From Bacteroidales bacterium (GTDB lineage Bacteria; Bacteroidota; Bacteroidia; Bacteroidales; Bacteroidaceae): DNA of 22,833 bases. The notes beneath the pieces were generated by a model. That model was given only the letters and a program-made list of their open reading frames with translations. It had not been told where the DNA came from and did not search any database. The stretch's first letter is position 1, and the number at the start of each line of letters is the position of its first letter. The translations under genes and the position numbers were made by a program. This document shows, piece after piece, positions 15,666 through 22,821 of this stretch. The stretch is from contig SFIS01000055.1 of assembly GCA_004555245.1 (NCBI GenBank), forward strand, positions 1 through 22,833, read 5' to 3'.

Positions 15666-15833
15666 TCAGTTGATTATATTATTCTTCAATTCATATCCCG
15701 GATGTATCGCCTGTATGACGTTGAAACATGTTTCGCAAATGAGGAAACGCTGTCTGGCTGATTCATCCTTTGCCAATTGGCTTGCCACACCGGGCAAAAC
15801 TTTTTGCAAAGTTAGACACTTTTTTTCAATCAT
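15666..15833 (-). CDS. Candidate small protein, 55 aa, unknown
   Basis: An ATG at 15833 opens 55 codons, beginning MIEKKCLTLQKVLPGVASQL and ending HPGYELKNNIIN, with a TGA at 15666-15668. It lies 31 bases upstream of the export lipoprotein gene on the same strand. Composition looks protein-like: mixed charge, a CETC motif (residues 33-36) and an amphipathic middle. I do not recognise it. It conflicts with a good promoter-like motif at 15806-15838, which would lie inside its first codons. Either the ORF is fortuitous, or it is read from a promoter further up or by read-through from ligA. Confidence 0.4.
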   Translation of the reverse strand: MIEKKCLTLQKVLPGVASQLAKDESARQRFLICETCFNVIQAIHPGYELKNNIIN

Positions 15834-15838
15834 ACAAA
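15806..15838 (-). promoter_or_regulatory. Bacteroidetes-type promoter upstream of the export lipoprotein
   Basis: On the minus strand TTTG (15835-15838) is followed after 20 bases by TAACTTTGC (15806-15814). Both boxes match the sigma-ABfr consensus at ideal spacing. Transcription would start near 15798, giving a leader of about 160 bases for the lipoprotein gene and possibly serving glmS-carAB as well. It overlaps the start of the candidate 55-aa ORF. Confidence 0.65.
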
Positions 15839-15955
15839 TTTTCGCCTTAATTATTTCATTTTCTGTTGTGATAATATCAAATAATAAGACGAAGACAGAC
15901 TTTCATGCCTTTTTCCCGAGATATATTTACGATAGAGTTAAGAACTGGCAAGTTG

Positions 15956-18160
15956 TCAAATCTCATCCATGTCGAAGAGTGACAATTGCACAGGTTTCGG
16001 CTTGCCATTTGCCTTGGTGGCGGTATCATTATTTTCTCCAGACTGACCGTCATGAGCCGTGGAAGCTTCTGATACTTTCCCGACAGCAGAGCCACTGCCA
16101 ACGGCAGAAGATGCACTATCTATGTCAGAAGTGCCTCCTAACATAGCGAGAAATTCCTCTTCAGACAAGATTCTCACTCCGAGTTCTTGTGCTTTGGCAA
16201 GCTTTGACGGCCCCATGTTCTCTCCCGCGAGCACAAAGGATGTCTTGCGCGAGATGGAAGCGACATTTTTCCCGCCATGCTTCTCTATCATATCCTTATA
16301 TTCGTCACGGCTATGATATTCAAAAACACCACTCACTACAACACTCTGTCCGGCAAGTACTTGCATATTTTCTTCTAAAGTGTCGCTTTCTGGCAGTCTC
16401 ATCTGTATGCCATAGTCTTTCAGCCTACTCACTATCTCCATATTTCTTGCATCGTGGAAGTATCTCACCACGCTTTCTGCAATAACCTGCCCTACCCCGT
16501 CAATCTGCATGAGGCTCTGCATGTCAGCAGCGATAAGACTGTCGATGTCGCGAAAATGCCTTGCAAGCAGTTTTGCCGTTGTCTCGCCTACAAACCTGAT
16601 TCCCAAGGCAAAGACTACACGTTCAAACGGCACCCCCTTGCTTTCCTCTATTCCATCTACAATCTTCTTTGCTGAGACATATCTGCGCTGGTTTCCGCCA
16701 GTGATGTCTTCAACCGTCAGTGAATACAGATCTGCAATGTCCGATATCATTCCGCGCCTGAAGAAATCACTCACAGTCTCTGTTCCGAGCGACATGATAT
16801 TCATTGCCTTTCGGGCTATGAAATGCTCTATGCGTCCGATTATCTGCGGCGGGCATCCGCTGTCGTTGGGACAGTAGTGTGCGGCTTCGCCCGGGAAACG
16901 TACGAGTTTCTCACCGCATTCCGGACAATGCGTGATAAACTTCACCTTCTCAGCTTGCTCACATCGTTTTGTCACATCTACACCAACAATCTTAGGTATT
17001 ATCTCCCCACCCTTTTCAACGAAGACGCTGTCGCCGAAATGAAGGTCGTATGAAGAGATGAAATCCTCGTTGTTCAACGTAGCACGTTTCACTATCGTCC
17101 CGGCGAGCTGCACCGGTTCCATATTTGCAACAGGAGTGACCGCTCCTGTTCTACCTACCTGATAAGTGACATCCTTCAGAATGGTGGCGACACGTTCTGC
17201 CTTGAATTTGTATGCTATAGCCCACCGCGGCGATTTCGCTGTGAAGCCAAGAGCTTTCTGCTGTCTGAGAGAATCCACTTTCAGCACTACCCCATCCGTG
17301 GCAACAGGCAGATGGTGACGCTCGTTGTCGAAATTCCGGATGAAGGAGAGCACTTCTTCTATCGTACGGCATCTCCCGGTGCCCTCAGACACCTTGAATC
17401 CCCATTTTTTGCAGAGCTGAAGATTGTCGTAGTGGCTGTCGGACGGCAGATTGTCACCTAACAGGTAGTAGAGGTAAGCGTCCAGCCCCCGTTCCGCCAC
17501 CACACGAGAGTTCTGCGATTTCAGTGTTCCTGAAGCCGCATTGCGGGCATTGGCAAACTTCCGTTCGCCAATCTCCTCGCGTTCCTCGTTCAGCCTGTTG
17601 AACGATGCGAAAGGCATAAGAATCTCTCCCCTTATCTCAAAAAAGTCAGGATAGCCATCCTTCGTGTTTTTCGCCGAACGGCTTTCGGGCAGCTGCAGCG
17701 GTATGCAGCGTATAGTGCGTACATTTGCGGTGACATCATCACCGCGCGTCCCGTCGCCCCGCGTCACAGCCCTCACAAGTCTGCCATGCTCATATATGAG
17801 CGAGATAGACAGTCCGTCGTATTTCGGCTCGCAACAGATATCGAAGGTTTCACCATCAAGACCCTTTGCAACAGAAGCATAGAAATCACTCACTTCCTGT
17901 GTGTTATATGTATTAGCCAACGAAAGCATAGGATGAATGTGTGCCACTTGCACAAACTGCTGCGACATATCGTTTCCGACACGTTGCGACGGAGAGTTGG
18001 CATCATACATCTCAGGATGGCGAGCCTCAAGGTCCTGAAGCTCGTGCATCATGAAATCAAATTCCTGGTCGCTGACAATAGGTGCATTATGCACATAATA
18101 GCGTTCGTTGTGTTCGTGCAGCTCCTGTCTCAACTGCAGTATTCTGTCTTCTTCTTTCAT
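15956..18160 (-). CDS. ligA: NAD+-dependent DNA ligase with extended C-terminal tail
   Basis: This essential ligase seals nicks in replication and repair using NAD+. It has the full order of domains: Ia (about 5-65), adenylation with the catalytic Lys113 in KYDGLS and the downstream RGEI motif (177-180), and the OB-fold (about 325-400). A Cys4 zinc finger (C412, C415, C430, C436), helix-hairpin-helix repeats (about 465-580) and a BRCT domain (about 600-675) follow. At 734 aa it is about 60 residues longer than typical LigA (about 670). The extra part (about 677-734) is Ser/Gly/Ala/Lys-rich and probably disordered. It ends in KPVQLSLFDMDEI, whose QLSLF (725-729) fits the bacterial beta-clamp-binding consensus. 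The start MKEEDRILQLRQEL is family-typical. Confidence 0.97.
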   Translation of the reverse strand: MKEEDRILQLRQELHEHNERYYVHNAPIVSDQEFDFMMHELQDLEARHPEMYDANSPSQRVGNDMSQQFVQVAHIHPMLSLANTYNTQEVSDFYASVAKGLDGETFDICCEPKYDGLSISLIYEHGRLVRAVTRGDGTRGDDVTANVRTIRCIPLQLPESRSAKNTKDGYPDFFEIRGEILMPFASFNRLNEEREEIGERKFANARNAASGTLKSQNSRVVAERGLDAYLYYLLGDNLPSDSHYDNLQLCKKWGFKVSEGTGRCRTIEEVLSFIRNFDNERHHLPVATDGVVLKVDSLRQQKALGFTAKSPRWAIAYKFKAERVATILKDVTYQVGRTGAVTPVANMEPVQLAGTIVKRATLNNEDFISSYDLHFGDSVFVEKGGEIIPKIVGVDVTKRCEQAEKVKFITHCPECGEKLVRFPGEAAHYCPNDSGCPPQIIGRIEHFIARKAMNIMSLGTETVSDFFRRGMISDIADLYSLTVEDITGGNQRRYVSAKKIVDGIEESKGVPFERVVFALGIRFVGETTAKLLARHFRDIDSLIAADMQSLMQIDGVGQVIAESVVRYFHDARNMEIVSRLKDYGIQMRLPESDTLEENMQVLAGQSVVVSGVFEYHSRDEYKDMIEKHGGKNVASISRKTSFVLAGENMGPSKLAKAQELGVRILSEEEFLAMLGGTSDIDSASSAVGSGSAVGKVSEASTAHDGQSGENNDTATKANGKPKPVQLSLFDMDEI

Positions 18161-18263
18161 TACGGCTGATGTTCATGTATGATACGACAAGTAGGTTAAA
18201 ACATCGTTTCCTGCCTGTTCCAAGACTCCACCACGAGCAGTTGGATGCAGCAGAAACGCAGAT

Positions 18264-18272
18264 GCAAAATTA
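18264..18272 (-). promoter_or_regulatory. Bacteroidetes -7 box for ligA
   Basis: The minus strand reads TAATTTTGC, an exact TAnnTTTGC match about 104 bases before the ligA start. The upstream -33 position lacks a clear TTTG. It is arranged back-to-back with the promoter at 18335-18365. Confidence 0.55.
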
Positions 18273-18334
18273 AAAAAATAATACATAAACGTGATACATA
18301 ACGATATATTTTTTGTTTTTTTTATGATGAAGCA

Positions 18335-18365
18335 TTGTTATTCGGAAAATTCTGACTACCTTTGC
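18335..18365 (+). promoter_or_regulatory. Promoter of the MaoC-like gene
   Basis: TTG at 18335-18337, a 19-base spacer and TACCTTTGC at 18357-18365 match the Bacteroidetes -33/-7 consensus well. The predicted start of transcription near 18372 leaves a leader of about 90 bases before the ATG at 18463. Confidence 0.75.
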
Positions 18366-18462
18366 ATGGGAAATGTGTATGTACAACACCATGTCACTGC
18401 GTCATTTCCTTTACTATCTTCTTTTTGACAAACCATATCAAATAAACAAAACGACAACCACA

Positions 18463-18927
18463 ATGGCAAAACTTGTAATCAACTCATACGATGAGTTCGC
18501 TGCCTATCTCGGCAAGGAATTAGGACAGACCGACTGGTTTGAAATAGACCAGGAGCGTATCAATCTCTTTGCAGACGCCACACTCGACTACCAGTGGATT
18601 CACGTTGATGTGGAGCGCGCCAAAGTAGAAAGCCCATTCCACTCTACCATCGCCCACGGTTATCTCACCATGTCACTGCTGCCGAAATTCTGGTATGAGA
18701 CCGTAGAGGTCAACAACATCTCACAACTCATCAACTATGGCCTTGACAAGATGAAATTCGGAATGCCTGTTGTCACAGGCAGTCGCATCCGCATGACAAC
18801 GACGCTCCATAACATCCAGAACCTTCGTGGTGTTTGCAAGGCAGAGATAAAATTCAAGATTGAGATAGAGAACCAGCGCAAGCCAGCCCTTGAAGGCATC
18901 TCTACCTTCCTCTACTATTTCAAATGA
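18463..18927 (+). CDS. MaoC-like (R)-hydratase/dehydratase
   Basis: This 154-aa hot-dog-fold protein carries the hydratase-2 signature FADATLDYQWIHVDVERA (36-53) followed by TIAHGYLTMSLLP (62-74). Asp42 and His47 correspond to the catalytic pair that adds water to trans-2-enoyl-CoA. The family includes MaoC, PhaJ and NodN relatives. I chose the ATG at 18463 (MAKLVINSYDEF) over one 30 codons upstream, because the family N-terminus starts there and the upstream part lies almost in the promoter. It stands alone between ligA (divergent) and the SPOR gene. The substrate cannot be told from sequence; a role in acyl-CoA metabolism is inference from the family. Confidence 0.9.
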   Translation: MAKLVINSYDEFAAYLGKELGQTDWFEIDQERINLFADATLDYQWIHVDVERAKVESPFHSTIAHGYLTMSLLPKFWYETVEVNNISQLINYGLDKMKFGMPVVTGSRIRMTTTLHNIQNLRGVCKAEIKFKIEIENQRKPALEGISTFLYYFK

Positions 18928-18943
18928 CATCATCACAGCGGCT

Positions 18944-19004
18944 TATATAGTTGGCAGGTTGACGAGTAAACAACTTGTCAACCCGTTAACTTGTCAACTA
19001 TATA
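18944..19004. repeat. REP-like compound hairpin of TTGAC units
   Basis: An outer pair TATATAGTTG/CAACTATATA (18944-18953 and 18995-19004) encloses an inner pair GGTTGACGAGT/ACTTGTCAACC (18957-18967 and 18973-18983). The unit AACTTGTCAAC occurs twice in direct orientation (18972-18982 and 18988-18998, 16-base period). It lies just after the MaoC-like gene and lacks a T-tract. It shares the TTGACGAGT core with 8308-8347. Confidence 0.75.
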
Positions 19005-19049
19005 TATAATAAGGTGTAAAAAAAATAATCACCAATAAGCATGATTTTT

Positions 19050-19082
19050 TTTGCGTGAACGAATAAAAAAGCGTATCTTTGC
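19050..19082 (+). promoter_or_regulatory. Promoter of the HU/SPOR gene
   Basis: TTTG at 19050-19053 is followed by a 20-base spacer and TATCTTTGC at 19074-19082, an excellent Bacteroidetes promoter. Transcription should begin near 19089, leaving only about 20 bases of leader before the GTG start at 19110. Confidence 0.8.
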
Positions 19083-19109
19083 ATCTACTTTCCTCTCTTA
19101 ACGCCTAAC

Positions 19110-20303
19110 GTGATACAATTAGCGAGACATATCGAAATACTCCTTTTGGACAACGACTGTGTCATTGTCCCGGGGCTTGGCGGCTTCATGGCACACCATG
19201 TATGCGCCCGCTACTGTGCTGAGACAGAGACATTTCTGCCTCCGATGCGTCAGTTAGGTTTCAATTCACAGCTACAGATCAACGATTCGCTCCTCGCACA
19301 GTCATATATCGAGGCATACGACATCAGTTATCCCGAGGCCATAACAAGGATTGAGAGTGAGGTGCGCGAACTCAACCAGCTGCTGCAGAACGAAGGAGAA
19401 TGCGAGCTGAACGACATCGGTCTGCTGAAACTGAACATCGAGGGCAACATAGAATTTGTCCCATGTGATGCCGGCATTCTCACACCCGAGCTCTACGGAC
19501 TGAACTACATCGACATCGCTCCATTGAAGAGCCATGCCGAGACGACAACGGAACAGAAAGACATCAACACCCTGAGCGACATCCTCAAACCTGTGCCGCA
19601 CCTCTCTGTCAAGGCGACAGAAAGACATACACCGGCAGAGGACAAGGAGGAGAACGAGAAGGAGAATGCCGACAACATCCCGTCAGACTTCACAGAAAGC
19701 CACGATACGGAATACATCAGAATCCGTGTCAGCACAATACGTCATTTCGCCACAGTGGCAGCGGTAATCATCGCACTCTTCGTCTTCACCATTCCGTTCG
19801 GACAACTATCGCAGCCCGAGATGTCACAAAGCTACATCGACACTGGCGTGTTGTACAACATCCTGCCAGAAATGAAAGACAGCGGCAAAGCCATCGCACA
19901 AAAGAAAGTCGTTTTCAAAACAGCCAACGACACTTCTCTGACAAGCGTTAAAGGCGACGGACAGACAAACGACGCATCAGCGGCCGACACCGCAACCGAG
20001 CAACAATCCCCATCAAGCAACAATGATGCAGAAACGCCGGCAGCAAAGGCAGAGAAAAGCGAAAGCCATTCTTTCTTCAGCATTGTCCTGGCAAGCCGCG
20101 TCACAAGAGCCAACGCACAAGATTTTGTTGACAGACTGAAAAAGGACGGTCTGGACAAGGCACAACTCGTTGAACGCAGCAACGGTCTGAAAGTCATCTA
20201 CGGACAATATCCCAGTAAAGAAGAGGCACAGCACAATCTCAATATGCTGAAAGCAGACAACGAGGCGTTTGCTGAAGGGTGGATAATGGAATTTCGGAAT
20301 TAG
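19110..20303 (+). CDS. CCDC81-type HU domain membrane protein with SPOR domain
   Basis: This 397-aa protein has an N-terminal region (1 to about 140) typical of paired CCDC81-like prokaryotic HU domains, with LLLDNDCVIVPGLGGFMAH at 11-29. An acidic linker (about 140-205), one transmembrane helix (about 213-230), a low-complexity periplasmic stretch (about 270-318) and a C-terminal SPOR domain (about 320-397: FFSIVLASRVT ... GLKVIYGQYPSKEEA) follow. SPOR domains bind denuded septal peptidoglycan, so the predicted topology is HU domains inside and SPOR in the periplasm at the division site. The start is GTG; no upstream ATG fits between the promoter and the HU region. It has its own promoter and terminator. 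Function is inferred from the domains. Confidence 0.85.
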   Translation: MIQLARHIEILLLDNDCVIVPGLGGFMAHHVCARYCAETETFLPPMRQLGFNSQLQINDSLLAQSYIEAYDISYPEAITRIESEVRELNQLLQNEGECELNDIGLLKLNIEGNIEFVPCDAGILTPELYGLNYIDIAPLKSHAETTTEQKDINTLSDILKPVPHLSVKATERHTPAEDKEENEKENADNIPSDFTESHDTEYIRIRVSTIRHFATVAAVIIALFVFTIPFGQLSQPEMSQSYIDTGVLYNILPEMKDSGKAIAQKKVVFKTANDTSLTSVKGDGQTNDASAADTATEQQSPSSNNDAETPAAKAEKSESHSFFSIVLASRVTRANAQDFVDRLKKDGLDKAQLVERSNGLKVIYGQYPSKEEAQHNLNMLKADNEAFAEGWIMEFRN

Positions 20304-20355
20304 AGAACAGCATTCCGCAGACATCCTGCCTTGCTGACAAACTATACAAAACAGA

Positions 20356-20392
20356 CAAGCCGGTTCTCTGAATACGGCTTGCCCGTTTTTTT
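20356..20392 (+). terminator. Terminator after the HU/SPOR gene
   Basis: CAAGCCG (20356-20362) pairs with CGGCTTG (20375-20381), with further GTTC/GAA-type pairing inside. CCCG and seven T (20386-20392) follow. It lies 53 bases after the stop and only 15 bases before the next ATG. Confidence 0.85.
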
Positions 20393-20407
20393 ATAAAACA
20401 CCTGCTT

Positions 20408-20944
20408 ATGAAACGTATTCGCTGTCCAAAATGTGACAATTACATAACATTCGACGAGACAAGATACACAGAAGGACAACAACTTGTATTCCAGTGCTCA
20501 GAATGTGGCAAACAGTTTGCCATCAGAATAACGCCAAAATCCAAGACGGCGCAAGAAGACAACAACCGCCCGGAGACAAGCGTTGGCACACTGCACGTCA
20601 TAGCCAACAGGTTTCATGAACGCCAGTTGATACAGCTCTCCATGGGCGACAACAGCATAGGCAAATATGCTAAAGGCAACAATGTGCGATGCGCCATCGA
20701 GAGCTGCGACCCCTCGCTCGACCTACACCACTGCGTGATCACCGTCTCGCGCGACAAGAACAACAAATTGAAATATGTCCTTCGTGACGGTCCTTCAAAC
20801 ACCGGCACCTTTGTCGATAACGAGATTCTCGGCGACAGAGAGCGCAGGGTCATCTCTGACGGGACACTGTTCACCCTCGGTGCGACAAGCATCATCCTCG
20901 TCGCTGACGCACACTGCGACGACAACAAACCAGAAATATCCTAA
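20408..20944 (+). CDS. Zinc-ribbon plus FHA domain protein
   Basis: This 178-aa protein begins with a zinc ribbon, CPKC (C6, C9) and CSEC (C30, C33), of the short MJ0042-like type. A linker and an FHA-type domain (about 72-166) follow. FHA landmarks are present: IGK (84-86), a SLDLHH segment (103-108) resembling the SxxH motif, and SNTGTFV (130-136) with the conserved Asn. FHA domains bind phosphothreonine peptides, so a Ser/Thr kinase partner is expected; none is encoded here apart from the HipA-type kinase far to the left. No membrane segment is seen. It is followed after 24 bases by slyD. Its own promoter is not obvious. Domain calls are good; the role is unknown. Confidence 0.8.
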   Translation: MKRIRCPKCDNYITFDETRYTEGQQLVFQCSECGKQFAIRITPKSKTAQEDNNRPETSVGTLHVIANRFHERQLIQLSMGDNSIGKYAKGNNVRCAIESCDPSLDLHHCVITVSRDKNNKLKYVLRDGPSNTGTFVDNEILGDRERRVISDGTLFTLGATSIILVADAHCDDNKPEIS

Positions 20945-20968
20945 TCCCCATACAACAACCAGAAAAAA

Positions 20969-21535
20969 ATGGAACAGAAAGAAAACTTCCGCATAGGCGT
21001 CGATTACAAGCTATACACCTTTCTCACTCCTGGAAAAGATGAAGAGCTCTCAGAAGAGACACGCGCCGGCGAACCGTTCAGATTCCTCAGTGGCTTCGGC
21101 ATGGTGCTCGAAGATTTCGAACAGGCCATCATGCCGCTTGCCATAGGCGACACTTTTGATTTCACCGTGCCCGTCGAGCGTGCCTACGGAGAATATGACC
21201 AGCGCGGAATCATCGAGCTCGACAAGGAGATGTTCACCATCGACGGCAAGTTTGACAGCGAGCATGTAGCCGAAGGCAACATCATACAGCTGCAGAATGC
21301 AGAGGGACGGCAGTTCCCCGGTCTTGTCATCTCTATCGGAGAAAAAGTGCGCATAGACCTCAACCATCCCCTTGCCGGCAAGAACCTGCATTTTACAGGC
21401 AAAGTGACAGAGAAAGTGCTTGCCTCGCCACAGGAGATACAAGCCATGATAGCTCACCTCTCGGGCGAAGGATGCGGATGCAACGGCAACTGCAGCGGAT
21501 GCGGCAACGAAGGCGGATGCGGCGGATGCTGCTAA
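20969..21535 (+). CDS. slyD: FKBP-type peptidyl-prolyl isomerase, SlyD family
   Basis: This 188-aa cytoplasmic folding helper has an FKBP core split by an insert-in-flap chaperone domain (about 75-130). Family stretches are FRFLSGFGMVLEDFEQAI (37-54), VERAYGEYD (69-77) and DLNHPLAGKNLHF (130-142). The C-terminus (166-188) is a Gly/Cys-rich tail with seven Cys (169, 171, 175, 178, 184, 187, 188). It replaces the His/Cys-rich nickel-binding tail of E. coli SlyD, so metal binding is likely, though which metal is unknown. It sits 24 bases after the FHA gene and 15 bases before aroC, so the three are probably co-transcribed. Confidence 0.92.
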   Translation: MEQKENFRIGVDYKLYTFLTPGKDEELSEETRAGEPFRFLSGFGMVLEDFEQAIMPLAIGDTFDFTVPVERAYGEYDQRGIIELDKEMFTIDGKFDSEHVAEGNIIQLQNAEGRQFPGLVISIGEKVRIDLNHPLAGKNLHFTGKVTEKVLASPQEIQAMIAHLSGEGCGCNGNCSGCGNEGGCGGCC

Positions 21536-21550
21536 AACGTATATCAGACA

Positions 21551-22630
21551 ATGAACACCACAGGCACATTATTCACTCTTACCACCTTCGGCGAAAGCCA
21601 CGGAGATGCGGTAGGCGGCGTGGTTGACGGCATGCCGGCAGGTATAGAGATAGACACCGGTTTCATCCAGTCAGAGCTCAACAGGCGCCGTCCGGGACAA
21701 AGTGCCATAACGACCAGCCGCAACGAGGCAGACAAGGTGGAGATTCTCAGCGGTGTCTTCGAGGGGCGCTCGACGGGATGTCCCATCGGCTTCATCGTTC
21801 GCAACACCAACCAGCACTCTAACGACTACAACAATATGCGCGACCTCTTCCGCCCGTCGCACGCCGATTTCACCTATGCAATGAAATACGGCATCCGCGA
21901 CCACCGTGGCGGAGGACGCACCTCGGCACGCATCACGATAAGCAGATGTGTCGCCGGTGCCCTGGCAAAACTCGCCCTCAACAAGCTCGGCATCACCGTC
22001 AACGCCTACACAATGCAGGTTGGGGACATACGCATCACGAGAGACTACAAGGCTTACGACCTTTCCGTTGCCGAGCAGAATGCCGTCAGATGTCCCGACC
22101 CCGATGCTGCAGCACGGATGGAACAGCTCATCAAGGATGTGAAACACGACGGCGACACCATCGGCGGTGTGATACAATGCGTCATACGCAACTGCCCCGT
22201 CGGCCTTGGCTCGCCAGAGTTTGACAAGCTGCATGCCGTGCTCGGCAAGGCGATGCTGTCTATCAATGCCGTCAAAGGCTTCGAGTATGGAGAAGGCTTT
22301 GAGGGTGTTTGTGCAAGAGGTTCGCAACAGAACGACATTTTCACGTCGTCAACCGACGGCAAGATACGCACACTCACCAACCGCAGCGGCGGAATACAGG
22401 GCGGTCTGTCCAATGGCGAAGACATCGTCTTCCGCGTCGCATTCAAGCCCGTCGCCACTATCCTCACCGAGCAGGAGACCGTTGACACCAACGGGCAGAG
22501 AACGACACTCAAAGCACGCGGACGCCATGACCCGTGCGTTCTGCCACGGGCTGTGCCTATCGTAGAGGCAATGGCAGCCATGGTCATACTCGACGAATAT
22601 CTGAAGAACAAGGCTGTAAGACTTCTGTAA
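21551..22630 (+). CDS. aroC: Chorismate synthase
   Basis: This 359-aa enzyme converts 5-enolpyruvylshikimate 3-phosphate to chorismate, the last shikimate-pathway step, and needs reduced FMN. Signatures are TTFGESHGDAVGG (11-23) with His17, the RRRPGQ phosphate-binding segment (45-50), RPSHAD with His104 (101-106), GGGRTSAR (120-127) and RGRHDPCV near the C-terminus. Length is typical. It is the last gene of the FHA-slyD-aroC cluster and is closed by a strong terminator. Confidence 0.97.
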   Translation: MNTTGTLFTLTTFGESHGDAVGGVVDGMPAGIEIDTGFIQSELNRRRPGQSAITTSRNEADKVEILSGVFEGRSTGCPIGFIVRNTNQHSNDYNNMRDLFRPSHADFTYAMKYGIRDHRGGGRTSARITISRCVAGALAKLALNKLGITVNAYTMQVGDIRITRDYKAYDLSVAEQNAVRCPDPDAAARMEQLIKDVKHDGDTIGGVIQCVIRNCPVGLGSPEFDKLHAVLGKAMLSINAVKGFEYGEGFEGVCARGSQQNDIFTSSTDGKIRTLTNRSGGIQGGLSNGEDIVFRVAFKPVATILTEQETVDTNGQRTTLKARGRHDPCVLPRAVPIVEAMAAMVILDEYLKNKAVRLL

Positions 22631-22666
22631 AGACATTATCCGACTACACAACACACATCATGCAAT

Positions 22667-22710
22667 AAAAAATCACACGGAGATCAATGTTCTCCGTGTG
22701 ATTTTTTTTT
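22667..22710 (+). terminator. Strong terminator after aroC
   Basis: AATCACACGGAGA (22671-22683) and TCTCCGTGTGATT (22691-22703) form a perfect 13-bp stem with a 7-base loop. It runs into a T-tract ending at 22710 and is preceded by four A at 22667-22670. The A-tract could let it act weakly in the other direction too. Confidence 0.95.
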
Positions 22711-22738
22711 ATTGTTGTCCGCTAAACATGAAAAGTCA

Positions 22739-22771
22739 GTTTGAACCCATTGTCGTTCAATGAATTCAAAC
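22739..22771. other. Inverted repeat near the right edge
   Basis: GTTTGAA (22739-22745) pairs with TTCAAAC (22765-22771), and CATTG (22748-22752) with CAATG (22758-22762). A 2x2 internal loop separates the two helices and the apical loop is TCGTT. There is no convincing ORF around it. Confidence 0.5.
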
Positions 22772-22787
22772 AAAAATACCTATTCCA

Positions 22788-22821
22788 AGCCCTCATGCGC
22801 GTATGTGTGAGGGCTATTTTT
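22788..22821 (+). terminator. Terminator-like hairpin at the right edge
   Basis: AGCCCTCA (22788-22795) pairs with TGAGGGCT (22808-22815), followed by A and five T (22817-22821). No gene ends between the aroC terminator and this hairpin, so it may end a short RNA or be a remnant. Confidence 0.6.

Noticed and set aside
15670..16146. 158-codon plus-strand ORF over the ligA tail and the following gap
   Set aside because: It is antisense to the LigA C-terminus and to the small-ORF/promoter region. Composition is unlike a real protein.
21671..22327. 218-codon ORF on the minus strand inside aroC
   Set aside because: It is antisense to conserved chorismate synthase motifs. The protein has no family features.
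22721..22773. Short leader peptide (11 codons) after aroC
   Set aside because: It is too short and has no downstream gene in the window. The bases are explained by the inverted repeat.
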